From assembly GCF_905163445.1 (NCBI RefSeq), contig NC_053197.1, forward strand, positions 10,974,001 to 11,038,000: 64,000 bases of DNA, read 5' to 3'. Shown piece by piece: positions 23,296-36,228 of the stretch (positions within the stretch are counted from its first letter, which is position 1; the number at the start of each line of letters is the position of its first letter). Origin of the DNA: Pararge aegeria. Taxonomy: Eukaryota; Arthropoda; Insecta; Lepidoptera; Nymphalidae. Under the pieces are notes generated by a model. That model saw only the letters and a program-made list of their open reading frames with translations. It searched no databases and was not told where the DNA came from. A program made the position numbers and the translations under genes.

Positions 23296-24769
23296 CTACA
23301 CTTCAGTAATAGGTTTACTTTTAGCTACATCATCACTTTTTGGCTGTGATATCTCCTCATTTTTACCAATTTTGTCAGCCATTTCAGCATACTTTGCTTG
23401 TCTGTATTCATATTTTGCCGCATCTAACAACACATTTTGAAGTAGATATCTATTATTTGAATGTTTGTTAGTCAGCAATGGATATGGATTTCCTCTCAAT
23501 TCTAAAATAGCTTTATCAATGTTCCTTCCAGAACTTGCCTTTGGTGCTTTGTACATTTTAGTGAAAGCTGTATTCGAATTTTCAAACCTTGGAACAAGTA
23601 CTTTAAATAATTTGTGCAACAATTCCTTTTCAAGCAACCAGTAGTCTGCAATTTCCATTGTAGGTTTATGGCAGTCACCATGCAAAATTGCCTCTGATAT
23701 AAGCTAGAAAAACAAAATTGCTGAATTAGTAAACTATCAAACTAATTAAAACAAGCATTATTGGCTTTAATTTATATTTTAAGCAACTTCTAAAATAAAA
23801 ATTTGGTATTGCTGTGCCCGTTAAATGTAGGCTATTATGGCTGGGCAAAATGGTCACTATTCATGGGTTATTGTAATTTTTGTTCTATAGTAATAATTAT
23901 ATAGACCAAGCAGATGGCCGAACTGATAGTAAGTTGAAACTTATAGCCCATAGACAAAGAAACAGTTCCCACTTTAGACCAGCAAACAACAATGTTGCTT
24001 GGGTATAGACAGTGTCAAAACTTGGTCTATTATCAGTTTGTAACTTAGTCTAGTTGCATTTGCCCAATAGTGGACTGCGTCTGCAAATTCTTTAACAGAA
24101 AAACCCAATACCTAACAAGCTTTAGGCCAACCTGGGATTCGAACCCAGGACCTTGTGACCCGAAGCTAAATGAGCTAACCATTAGACCAAAAAGGCAGTT
24201 AATGGTCTGTACAGTTATTATTGAGGTAAAAGTTGAATTTGGGATTTTGCAAAATGCACCAGTAAATGCGAACTTTAGTTTCAAGTAATTCATATTATCA
24301 TATATTTTCAAAACCCATACTAGTGTTACAAATGCAATATATGGTCTGTTTGTTTATTTGTTTTTAATTTCTTACACAGGCGATAACCAGCATCTTGGAG
24401 GGCACATAATACCTTTGAAACCAGAATACCACCTGCGAGACAACTATCTCTCCCCGGGTGGTATGGTGGTTTCAAACAAGTACTACTAAGTAGTAGTATT
24501 TATTATTATACAAAATGTTCAATATGTATTTTTTTTTTAAACTGTAATTCTCTCTAACCCTACACGCTTACCCGTTCAGCATATTGGCGTGCTTCATCAG
24601 CCCTATGATGATTTAACTCAATCCTTTCGAATTTAATCAGACCGGTAACAGTTTTTCTTAATTTGTCAAGTCTTCCCTCTGGCCCTTTAGGACTTCTCAG
24701 ACGTCGATGTTGATCAGGGACTTTTATTCGTAATTTAGAAACTAATTTGGTGACATCAGCTTGATTCAT
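23296..24769 (-). CDS. mRpL17: Mitochondrial large-subunit ribosomal protein L17 (bL17m)
   Basis: Two exons on the minus strand: 24769-24572 (66 aa) and 23703-23296 (135 aa plus TAG). The intron is GT-AG, phase 0, giving 201 aa. The protein belongs to the bL17 family of the mitochondrial large ribosomal subunit, which sits near the peptide exit tunnel. The N-terminal half carries the family core: KLRIKVPDQHRRLR, GPEGRLDKLRKTV, then LIKFERIEL and RADEARQYAERLISEAI across the splice junction. Next come WLLEKELLHKLFKVLVPRF and ELRGNPYP, then a lysine/glutamate-rich mitochondrial tail. The start ATG directly precedes the conserved NQADVTKLVSKL and has A at -3. The intron contains a tRNA-headed SINE. 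No defect is seen. Confidence 0.95.
24100..24195 (-). repeat. tRNA-headed SINE within the mRpL17 intron
   Basis: On the minus strand, TTTTTGGTCTAATGGTTA (A box) and GGTCCTGGGTTCGAATCCC (B box) are spaced as in a tRNA, with TTCGGGT in the anticodon-loop position. The acceptor stem does not pair, so it is a SINE head and not a tRNA gene. The body continues toward 24055. Confidence 0.6.
24410..24480. repeat. Imperfect foldback, about 22-bp arms
   Basis: CCTTTGAAACCAGAATACCACC (about 24412-24433) is nearly the reverse complement of GGTGGTATGGTGGTTTCAAAC (about 24457-24477). Probable small MITE remnant upstream of the splice acceptor in the mRpL17 intron. Confidence 0.5.
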
Positions 24770-26272
24770 ATTGGAAATTAGTAATTCAGCTTTTATTTTT
24801 ATCTTTCTTTGTATTTATAATTTATATTTATTTGTAGGTTATGTAGTGTTGTTGCGACTTGCAATAGTGATAGTCTAGGGTTGACAAAGAGAATATAAAA
24901 ATATCGATATTTTTAGTTTGTTATCAATATCTTAGATAAGATTTAGCCTAAAATATATCAGATGGTAATATTTCTTAAATATATTTAATAAAATTACAAT
25001 GTGATGCATAAACACTAGAAGATAAAAGTAAAAAGCATAAAAAAATATTTAAAAAAAGTTTTTTTTTAAAATTAAATAATAACCATAATATCTCACATCA
25101 TTATATTACACTTTGAATGAATGTATAATAAAACGGTTACTTTACTATTTTGAAGTGGGTAAGGCTCCGACTTCCCATTAAAGGAGATAAAGTTCAATCC
25201 CCGGTTTTTTTAGAGTTATGTGCGTTTTAATTTAAGCCATTCAATATCACTTGCTTTAAACGGTGAAGGAAAATACCTCGAGTTCTCAAAGCAGTGTGAA
25301 GTCTACCAATGCGCTGATAATGATGATGATGACTGTACTATTGATGAATTTCTTAACGACAAGGTTGCCTGGAAGCAAGCCGCTTCGCTTTCATTTTCAC
25401 ACAAAATAGAACTTGAATTTGTTTTAATTGTGAGACAATGGTGCTATTACGGTCGTACAAACATCATTAAGTACACTGAATTGAATGTTAAAGAGCTTAG
25501 CGTTACTGCCCGATAAGTAAATAAAGTTACAAGGCAATTTCTATTAACGCAATAAGCGTCAGTCGCCCGCTACAGACAGGCAATGAAATCATTATCGTTA
25601 CTCTCATGAATGTTTTTTACTGGCTATCTGGTTTCTAATGCAATGGATATATACAGAGAATCAATGAACTTTGCGAAGAGGCGCTTTAAATGGGAGAGTA
25701 ATAAAAGGTGAAGTCTTTATTAAGAAAAAACAGAATATGAGCGATTGGTTTTTTGTCAAGACTCAGAAACACGTAAAGAATGATCTCTTATCCTCAATTT
25801 ACTGAAAAGTGAGATGTACTGGATTGTAGGCGTGACCGATGATGCACGCACAGATTCATATTTCGATTCAATTGAACCCTACATACAATAATACACGCAG
25901 TACGCACTTCACGCTCGCACTCGCCCGCGTTCGCCTGCGCTCGGCGAGCGTGTGACATAAGAATTCAACCAAATGATTTTATGACTTTGACATATGGGTG
26001 AATTGGTGACAATATCACCATCTAAACAATACCTATCAATAAATCTGTGAACAAATGTTTGAGTTCTTTTAAATAGAACATGCTTACCTACATCAAGAAT
26101 TCAGTTTCTTACATTCTATGTTCAGTTCTTTTTGTTGAAGAATACGAATCAGGAATAAGTTATGCCCGAATTACTAAGTGATAACTGGTGATTTTTATGT
26201 TTGAGAAAGTGTATTTACTAACTAAGTTTTGAACTTATTTTCGCATTGAAATCATTTGTAAAACCAACTGAA
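24770..26272. other. Divergent intergenic region between mRpL17 and GCP6
   Basis: About 1.5 kb between head-to-head genes. It contains a SINE at 25140-25340 and a CpG-rich patch at 25900-25960 (repeated GCTCG/CGCCTGCG motifs), about 310-370 bp upstream of the GCP6 start codon, which may be the GCP6 promoter. No coding exon is seen. Confidence 0.5.
25140..25340 (+). repeat. tRNA-derived SINE, family C (truncated)
   Basis: Head GTGGGTAAGGCTCCGACTTCCC and B-box-like AAGTTCAATCCCCGG, then TATGTGCGTTTTAA, AATATCACTTGCTTT and ACGGTGAAGGAAAA. The same order occurs in copies at 33735, 40555, 40940, 45500 and 53695. Confidence 0.65.
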
Positions 26273-29200
26273 ATGAGTTTTTCAAACTTTAGACCGGAAG
26301 AGGCCGGAGTATATGAATTAATCACAAAGCTTTGTGAGAACACTGCCGCTGAATATTGTAATCAAAGTAGGGTTTCTCATAAAGCTCTCACTGCGAGACT
26401 ACGATCTCAGTCATACGAGATAATACTAAAGAAGTCACCTTCAGAAATACCAGAAACGAAAACTGGTCCTTTCACAGATTTACTGTCTCAGTATTTTATA
26501 TCACAGAATAATTCCAAAAATGTAGCAGAATATAAAAGGTCCATCGAACTTAAGAAATTAGTACACACTATCCGGTCTGCAGACTTTGGTGAAAAAGATG
26601 AACATGTTCAACAAGTTTTCAAGTTCTTAATCAGCTTGAAGAACTCTGCACCAGAAGACTTCTCAAATGAGATGTTTCAGGTATGTGTAGGTGTACACTA
26701 AGAATAATGTTGACTTGTTAAGTTGAAAAAATATAAAAATTAATCAATTTTAACTTTATTATACCATCCTGCTGTATATTATGTATCTTGAATACCAAAA
26801 CGGTATACAAATTACTTATATTATTTTTAAAGAACTTTTGTGTTTCTTTTATTATTAAAAAGATAAAATGTTTGGTTATTCTCTATTGACTTTAACTATT
26901 GTTATTTTCCATTACCTATAGAAACCATTTTCATTCGGACTATTGGATGAAATGTTACCAAAACCAAGAAAGGAAGTTTTTGGATCACCTGAACCTTATT
27001 CATACTTCCCGTCATATGTGTTTAAACTGCCTTATTCAGTTAAATGTCAGGAGTCAAATTTATCAAATAATGTATCTTACTGCTACACAGAGGGTACAGT
27101 TGAAAGCTTTAACTCCAGAGGAGGTAAGTTATATATTTGTAATTTTATGCTTAATTTTGTCTTGTTTTTTAGTTATTCTGCACTATTATCTTAGCAATTC
27201 CGACTTCCCACACTTTGTTATAAAGGCAGTTTTATTTATTTCTTACTTATTTGTATAGGTAAATTTCAAGCCAATTAAATAAATTTTATTAAAAGTATTA
27301 ACTTAGTAAGATTGAATTCAAATGTTAAATAAAATTGTTTACATACTATACCATTTTTCTTTTCAGTGCTCCCTAACAACCAACCACAAAGTGGAATAGT
27401 GAACATAAAAAAATTCCTCAGTCCAATGTCACTAGCCTCTATGACATCTTCTGCATTGTCTCCCTACTCTGACAGTATGATGAATGACTTTCCACGTCTA
27501 ACAGATCCAAGAGATATACAAATACCTTCATCTGAAACTTTGGAAGCAAATGTTAAAGTAAGTTTTTTAAATCTCTTTGTCATTAGGACAAGGTAAGGGT
27601 AGGTAAGTGTATTGAAGCAATATTGTGTTCAGTTACAAAGCCACATATACAATTTGCGAAATGAGTTTAATAAAATTGGCACATAGCTTACAGGTTAACC
27701 TGCTACCATCTTAGACTCCCTGACGACCTCTCTGACGCAAGAGTGACCGCTGTGAATTTAAGTAGGAGGTCTCAGGTCCGTTTCCCGGCCGGGGCAATTT
27801 GCGAATTTATAACCTCTGAATTTTCTCTGGTCTGGTCTGGTGGCAGGCTTTGGCCATGGCTAGTTACCACCCTATTGACAAAGACGTGCCGCTAAGCAAT
27901 TTAGTGTTCCAGTGTGATGATGCATAGAAACCGAATAAGGGAATAAATAAAAACTTACAGACAGTCCAGACTGCACCTCACCACTTGCAATCAAGTGCTA
28001 ACTTATAGTAACAAAATATACCTGGTTATCAAACTCAGCAACAACAGGGTTGCATTCTGTCCAATGTTCATCCCACTAGGTCCATAAGGTCACCAGACAA
28101 CATCAAACAAGTTTCTACCATAAGTGACTCAAGGTTGGAATGTCTGAATCTCTCCAAAACACCTGTGTCCAGCAGTTATCAACAAATGTACAAATACACT
28201 TGTTGTACAATTAACACGTTGATTACTTTGTTGATGATGGCAAGAATTTACCTGAGTAAACTAAGTAAGCATGACAGAGCTTGGCTTGATCAACAAGAAG
28301 ATGAGAATCTAGTAGTAAAAATAATCGAAATATGCTTGTTCAATGAGAAGATGGGAAATTATTATCTGTTTTATTATTGCTCACATTTATTGTATTGTTA
28401 AGGTATCTCTTGCAAACACAAGTGTCCGTACAGACATGAAGGAAGTATTTCACAAAAGCAACTCAGTTAATATTTGGGATTTAGCTTTACAAGTTGATAA
28501 AGATATACCTGAAAACATCTGGGACATTGTTGGTAAGTTAGTTGGTAGGTCTTTTCTTTACTAGTTTCCTGCTACTAGCTGAACCTAATTAAACATACTC
28601 GCACAGGTGATCTATGAAGAGAGAATCTCATACGTCACATAATTCCAATTTTTAAAATCTAATAGAAGACGTTAATTTGATTTATTCGACAGAAGGAAAA
28701 ATAATCTGCTGAATTGCATATCAAACGAAAAAGTTTGTGTTATTAATAAAATTGCCTTCTCAAACAAATTTTTTTGCATTATATCTTGTATATTATATAA
28801 AAGAAAGTTGCATTACTTACACCATTTATAAGTCAAGAACGGCTGGACCAATTTTTATGATATTAGATTATTCTTAGTCTGGAATAGGATAGAAAGTATT
28901 TAAATGTAGTATTCATAAAAAAAATTGTTTGTCGTTTGTCCGCTAGTTATTATTAATAACGCTAGTTATTAATAAAAAGATATTAAGGGCAACATTTAAC
29001 AAAAAAACAATAAAAAAGTTTGGCAGGTCTACAAGAATAAAGAATTTATGGAGTTTTTTTAAATAATAGTAATTGACGATTTAAGCTGATGGCTGATTGG
29101 AATCCTATTGTCTACAAAAAGAGTAACACTACAAAGGGCATGCAAAGAACATATGTAAAGGGCCTGTGTCTGTCAACCTGAGGTTTAAGTGTTAATCCTC

Positions 29201-32200
29201 ATGTTCCTGTAATTACACCAGCAACCACGCCTTTTAAACTGAACTGAACTTCCTCGGACGGTTTCCTCGGTCCCAAAAAAAATCTACTGGATACCAGATT
29301 CTATAGTGAATAGTTATAGAGCACTTAGCTAAAAAGCTTCAATACACTTTCAGCCAAACTTCCCCCAGTAAATGAAAGACTGCTCATAGCTGCTTCAACA
29401 AGAGAAATGGCTCTATGGAGACAGATTTACGCTCATGAGCTACCAGATCTTAGCGTCATATCAGAAAAACAGTTCATAAGGCATATAATGTATTTACTAA
29501 GTAAGTAAATTGTATTTTTTATTAAATATACCCTTTTAAATTTATTTTAGCTTTTTAACTAAAAAAATATTTTTTTAAAATAATTAAGAGGCAGTTTATA
29601 TTTCATCAAATCTTTCATACAAGTTTCCAATAAATAAAGTAATGATTATGCTTAAGGTATAACATTCTATAGTTGTATACTAAATTCTATGTCATCTGAG
29701 TTCTACAATGAACATTAAAATTAATTTGGTACAACCAGTGAAACCAGGCAAACTTGAATGATGTCACCTTTTAAATTAATATCAATTTTCACACGGATCC
29801 ATCAAAATGTGCATGTTTTGTATCAGTTGACTTCACAATGCACAATAGGCCTGATGACTAATTTTGAAAAACGGCCCTCAGTTGTTCGGAAGTACGTGCT
29901 ATACGCAAAAAGTAAAGGTTTCGTTGATATAAATTTGCAAATTATATTTAAAAATATTATTTCCCTCGAAAACGCTCGCCGGGTGTCATGGCCGTACACG
30001 TAACGTCATCCGCAAATTAGAGCTTTAGCAAGTCCTTGTTACAGATATAGCTAAAGATTATTGATTTTGGTTGGTATTGATAACGAAAAACAGCAACTGA
30101 TAGTTTGAAATCAGAAAATACTTGATATAGGTACGCAAAGATTTTCGATCTTCAAGCGCTACATTATAATGTTTATATTTATTTTATTGTCTATTTTACA
30201 TGTTAAATAAAGTTGAGATATCTAAATGAATGTTTCCTTTTCCTTTCAGTCGGTGTAGAAACTACTTCGTTTCTGTTTAATCAAGAAACGAATCGTTTTA
30301 ATATTAAAGAAAACTTAGTTCTAGAGGGTATATCCAAGGAACATTTGCAGGCATACGTTGCCCCGTTGCTTCTTGTTGGCACATTTTATAAGAGACTTTA
30401 CAACTTCGCCTTTGATCTCACGGTAGAGGATTATTTTCACAGCAAAGGATTGGTTTTTGAGGTATGTGTTTCGTCTTTTCGTTTTATTTGTAATACAAAA
30501 TGATGTATTTTGTATTGCAATAGTCACCAATCGATCAAGGGATTAAACGTTCTGTTTGTTATCATATCTGGGTATGTATGTTGGCCTACAACACCTCTAT
30601 CAACATACTTCGATGTAGATTTTTTTTTAATATTTATACTATAATATATATATTTGGATTTTAACATAAAACAACACATTGAACATAAGTTGTACAATTG
30701 GCGGCCTTATCGCTGAAAAGCGATCTATGCCTGGCAACTAAACAACAATGGACGTAATGATTGACAGGTGAGTTATGGGTCTAACAATAATATTTTCTAT
30801 ATATACATTTAAAGAGACGTATATACATATATATATAAATTCATAAATTCTTACAAAAAAAAAAAAAAAATACAAAAATTACACACGACACATTGGCTAA
30901 ATAGGAGAAAAGACAGGTAAAAGTCTTTTTCTTGGAAAATAGCTTTGCCTGATTTGAAAGCAACAATATCATCTCTACTTCACAAGTTCTACATTACAAT
31001 GATTCACTTTGCAACTAAAGTTGACACATTGCTTTTTTATAAATGTCAGTTCCGGAAATTGTTGTATGCTTTTAAATTTATAAAATTTATTACCTAACCT
31101 AAACTTGGAGTACGTAAAAACACTATTATAAATTATAAAAAAAAATATTCCGGCATTTAGAAATTTGGAATTAACTGATCAAATTATACTTTATTAATCC
31201 TACAGGCTGCAAGAGAAGCAATAAGAAGTTATTTGCTAGAGTTCCGCTTAGTTGCGACAGTCATTTACGAAGAAAGCTGTAAAAGTACAGGCGAGGTTAA
31301 CATAATGCCCACATTGTTGCAAATTTTATATCACATTGAACCCCTCGAGTATGAAATTGAAACCATCGCTTCTATTTATAAATTGGTCGATACGGGTGAG
31401 TATTACATAATTAATTAAAAAAAATCCCATGCAAAAAATTTATAATATTATTATAAGATAATGCAATTTATATATTTCTACATAATTAATTTTTTTTTTT
31501 TATTAAAATATAATTTTTATTAATACATAACTATAACCTAAAATAAACTATTTAAAAACTTATTATAATACTGCAATATCTTAAAAAAAATACCTATAAT
31601 GTACCTTCATACTTATATTTAACGTTATCTCTCATCGTTAAGGCAGTTTATAGCCTTAACGATGAGAGATATACGATTGAGTTCTGTATAAAAGTTGTGG
31701 GCATTATTTAGCTCAAAAATCTTTTCTATATACTTTTATAATTTTAAGGTACCGTCCGTAAGAAAAGTTTTTGTTTGACCATTTTTACTTTGCAAATCCT
31801 ACAACGACAAAAAATTATCCTCAGTTTTGTATGGCCTATGGCACTCACAAATAATATGGTTTTATATATTGTTGAAAGAATTTTCAAAATTGTTTCAGTA
31901 GATCCGAAGATTACCCCCGACAATCTCACAAACTCATTAACTCATAAACTTTTACCTCTATACAGGATGTTTGGTGCATCGTGTGCCAAATCGAATCTGA
32001 TGATTGGAGGGGTCTTTGGCTATCTCTTCAGCCCTCGTAAAAAAATCTTGCTCAAACGGTTTTTTTTATACTGATTTTAAATTGTTTTTTTAAAAATTGT
32101 AAAAATTCTACATTTAAATTTTAATAAAAAATAAAGTTGTTAAGTATTAATTAATTTTCTTTTTAATCTTTAATTTGTAACGTTTTACGCTTCTTTTGAA

Positions 32201-35200
32201 ACTAGAATTACACGCCAGCAACATCTAGTTTTTGTTTTACAGCCCCGCAAAGTTTTTTTTACGTAAAAAAATAAGCTTGAACGTCAACTTTCGGTTTTAA
32301 TAAAAAAAAAACTAAAAGTGATCATGTTCTTCCAATTTTTTTAAAACATCTCTGGACTGTCCCCTTTCTAATGGTGTGCAATATGCCATGAAAAGTAATT
32401 AGTAACATCACTAATTTTCAAATTTTCTAAACTTGGTCGCAATTTTCTAATATTCAACAGGTGAAAGAAAAACAAGGGTTTGCGTAAATAACACTCACAA
32501 TTCACAAGGCAGATGACATTTTCTGTCTCTTTCATAAAGTTATACGCCCGTTGTTCGTTTAAACAGGCAAAAATAGTTTTTTCACTCTAGTGAAGCGAAA
32601 TCTATCTTCTATTCCTTTCTTGCATAGTGCAAACCTGTTTGAACCAATCGCGAACGGGCCCCGCGTCGCGTCGACACGGCGGCCATCTTATTTTTTAGTC
32701 GAGACATCACTGCCTCTGCTGCCTAACGTGTGTGCTAGCTTACTGTACTCCACGATTCTTTTATTTAGTTTTCGTTAAGTTTTGTTGTTTTTTGTTACGT
32801 TTTATTTACTTTTGGTGTTATTGTTAAACTTTGTTGACTTTTTTGTTGTTGCAATGACGACATACTCTAACGAGGAATATGCGGACATCATAATGGTTTA
32901 TGGTGCAGCCCGTGGTGTCGCTCGTGCAGCGCAACGACTTTACCAGGAACCCTTGTTTTTCTTTCACCTGTTGAATATTAGAAAATTGCGACCAAGTTTA
33001 GAAAATTTGAAAATTAGTGATGTTACTAATTACTTTTCATGGCATATTGCACACCATTAGAAAGGGGACAGTCCAGAGATGTTTTAAAAAAATTGGAAGA
33101 ACATGATCACTTTTAGTTTTTTTTTTATTAAAACCGAAAGTTGACGTTCAAGCTTATTTTTTTACGTAAAAAAAACTTTGCGGGGCTGTAAAACAAAAAC
33201 TAGATGTTGCTGGCGTGTAATTCTAGTTTCAAAAGAAGCGTAAAACGTTACAAATTAAAGATTAAAAAGAAAATTAATTAATACTTAACAACTTTATTTT
33301 TTATTAAAATTTAAATGTAGAATTTTTACAATTTTTAAAAAAACAATTTAAAATCAGTATAAAAAAAACCGTTTGAGCAAGATTTTTTTACGAGGGCTGA
33401 AGAGATAGCCAAAGACCCCTCCAATCATCAGATTCGATTTGGCACACGATGCACCAAACATCCTGTATAATATAGAATAATATACAATTCCTTGAAAAGT
33501 GGGGAAGAATACTGTTTCGTTTGTTTATATTTGCTTTTTTTTCAGATTCAACATCCATACCATATGGTGCAGAGCTAATGTCATATTTATTTAATGAAAT
33601 ATCCCTGGTGACGCACAGAAAGACTGCGCAGACTTTGTATAATTCCTTATTTTCCATCTGCGCTGTCTATTTCAAGTAAGATTTTAGTTTTGTAGACTTA
33701 ACATGCCTTTGATAACATTATGTAGAACGTCAGGCATGCAGGTTTGCTCACGCCGTTGAAGGCAGTGATATAAAATTGCTTGAAACGCAAATACCTCCGA
33801 AAAGTTAGAGGTACGTGCCGGGATCGAAATCGTTCCCATTGCAAAGTGTGACCGAAGTCCTAATCACTAGGCCAGGGCTTCTCAACCGAGCCGTAGAAAC
33901 GACAGAGTGAACAGCGAGGCAGTCCTTCTTTACTTTAAAAAAATCAAGTTTTTTTTATTTTATACTTTTTGTGCAGCGAATTGTCCCTCACTTTGAAAAA
34001 TTGTGTGGAGCTATCCCATTGTTGGGTTAGTTTTATTTTTCTTAATTCTTTCTTAAAAATTATTATGATTTTATCAGTTTCATAATGAGGAATGAGGTTG
34101 TTTTATTTTTTGCGCCTTACCTTAATTGGTACCTATCTGTTTTACTTTAACTAGCTAGGTTAGGGCGCGGGTGCCGTGATATATTTCTTAACTTGTAAGT
34201 GCGTTAATAAGGTTAGGAACCTTTAATTACGGGATCCGTTTGTTTTCCCAGTCTATGTTACTCTCCATTCATTCAATGAACTCTGTGTTATGTATATGTG
34301 TAGTTTATGTTATGACATATTTTTGACATATTGCACTATCCAGTTTCCACTATCATTTGCTTCTTTCATTATGGTTTGTCTGGAGGGGATCGCTTAAAGC
34401 TATAAGACCGCCTTTGCGCATTATTAATTTTGTTCCATTTGTATCTCCAATATTCATTGTTTTTATCTTTTAATAATGCGATAGATAATTTATCTATCTC
34501 TATGATGCAAACCAAGTTGATTGCTTTTTCAGTTAGGACGTGATGGACAAACAACCGAACACACTTTCGCATTTATAATATTGGTTAATAATATTCGAAC
34601 CCTATTATTATCCTACCTGGCTAAGTTTTTTGTGGGCTCTTCTTAGACCAAAGGGCGTTTAGCAGAAGCTAGGAGGGTACCTAGCTTTAGTTTTAAGTTA
34701 ACGAATGCAGTTAACATTAGTGTTACATGTCAAATGTATGAACGCTTCATAAGTGCCTGTGATAAGGTCTACATGAATAAAACATGTTTTTATCATAAGA
34801 TAACAGAAAGCTAAACTCAAAATAAAAACAATTAAAAAATAACAATTACATATTCTAATAAACTTTTTACAGATTCATTGAACGATTTATATTTGAAGGT
34901 GAAATAGACGACATTTACGATGAATTTTTTATACGCAAAGATGACGCTTATGTTAATTCTCGTACCAAGCGATACTGGGATAAAGGCTTTCATATAGCCC
35001 TCAGCGATGCTATTCCGGATTTCTTGAGACAGTTGGCATCGTTTATATTACTCTGTGGCAAATCCTTCAGGCTACTGAAACATTGTAATCCTAATGTGAG
35101 TATACATGAACTCGTGTGTTATTTTACTAAATAAAGCGTCGGATTACTAAGGGAGTTTTGCAGCGATACAATCCCAAAAATAAACAAATTACCGGCCTGA

Positions 35201-36197
35201 AGTCAGTTCTCCTCTGTTTTCCTATTAGACCGCCCTTTATATTCTACTTAAATTTTCATGTTCCTGTTTTCATGACTATATCCTTCACTTAAAAATAACA
35301 CTTGAAGACTAGTGCGTAACGGGTTAGTGATGACCCTATACAGCGGAGAGCTGGTTATTGTGATTGTGTGTGACTGACACAGCTGACATAATGCCCAAAC
35401 ACAACCTTTTACACAAACACAACCCTCAAAACATAAAAACTTAAAGTACCAGCTGATAGCTGAGATATCAAAGTATACAAAGATATTAACGATAATAATA
35501 AAATGTATACTTAAATACTTATCTCATATTATATACAAAATACATAAAAATAATATAATACATATTATATTCTTTTTATTTATAATATAATGTAAATGTA
35601 TAGGTATTATGTAATTTCTTTATATATATAATTCTACTGTACGTGTGCTGAACTCCTCCTAAAGGGCTGGACCGATTTGAATGATTTTTTTGTATGCGTT
35701 CTGGTGACACCCTGGGTGGTTTAGATTCACAAGAAAGCAACCAATTCAGCCCGACAGAAAAATTGAATTGTTTATATGACAATAATTATATAAACAATTC
35801 AATTTTTCTGCTATAACGTTAGCGCGTCTAGATAGAAATTTAAATAAACTATTAAATAACGTATTCATTACTTTGAATTGTTGTGTGAATTTACAGGATC
35901 CTCTAGTTCTCTTAATATCATCGGACCATCCATCAGTACGTTGCTGTGCTAGCTTTGATGACCTTGAACACCAACAGCAGTTACTAGACGTTTACCGAAC
36001 AAGGTGTTTATTCGTGAGCGGTGAACTTGTCACTTTCGAACAAATACTGCTAAAGCGGGAGGCAGAAAGAAAAGCATTTACTGAAATGGCATCCTTAAAA
36101 CAAGCCGAAACTATGGAAAAGATTGTTGGTAAGATTTTACTTTAAAAATTAAAAAAAAAAAAATACTACAAGCTCCCGCAGCATCATAGTGACATAT

Positions 36198-36228
<31 letters not shown>

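Noticed and set aside
24122..24190. Possible tRNA gene on the minus strand with A and B boxes
   Set aside because: The acceptor stem does not pair and the sequence continues into a SINE body, so it is a SINE head.
31744..32074. Open frames across the left arm of the palindromic element
   Set aside because: They cross the transposon boundary and resemble no protein; chance frames in AT-rich DNA.
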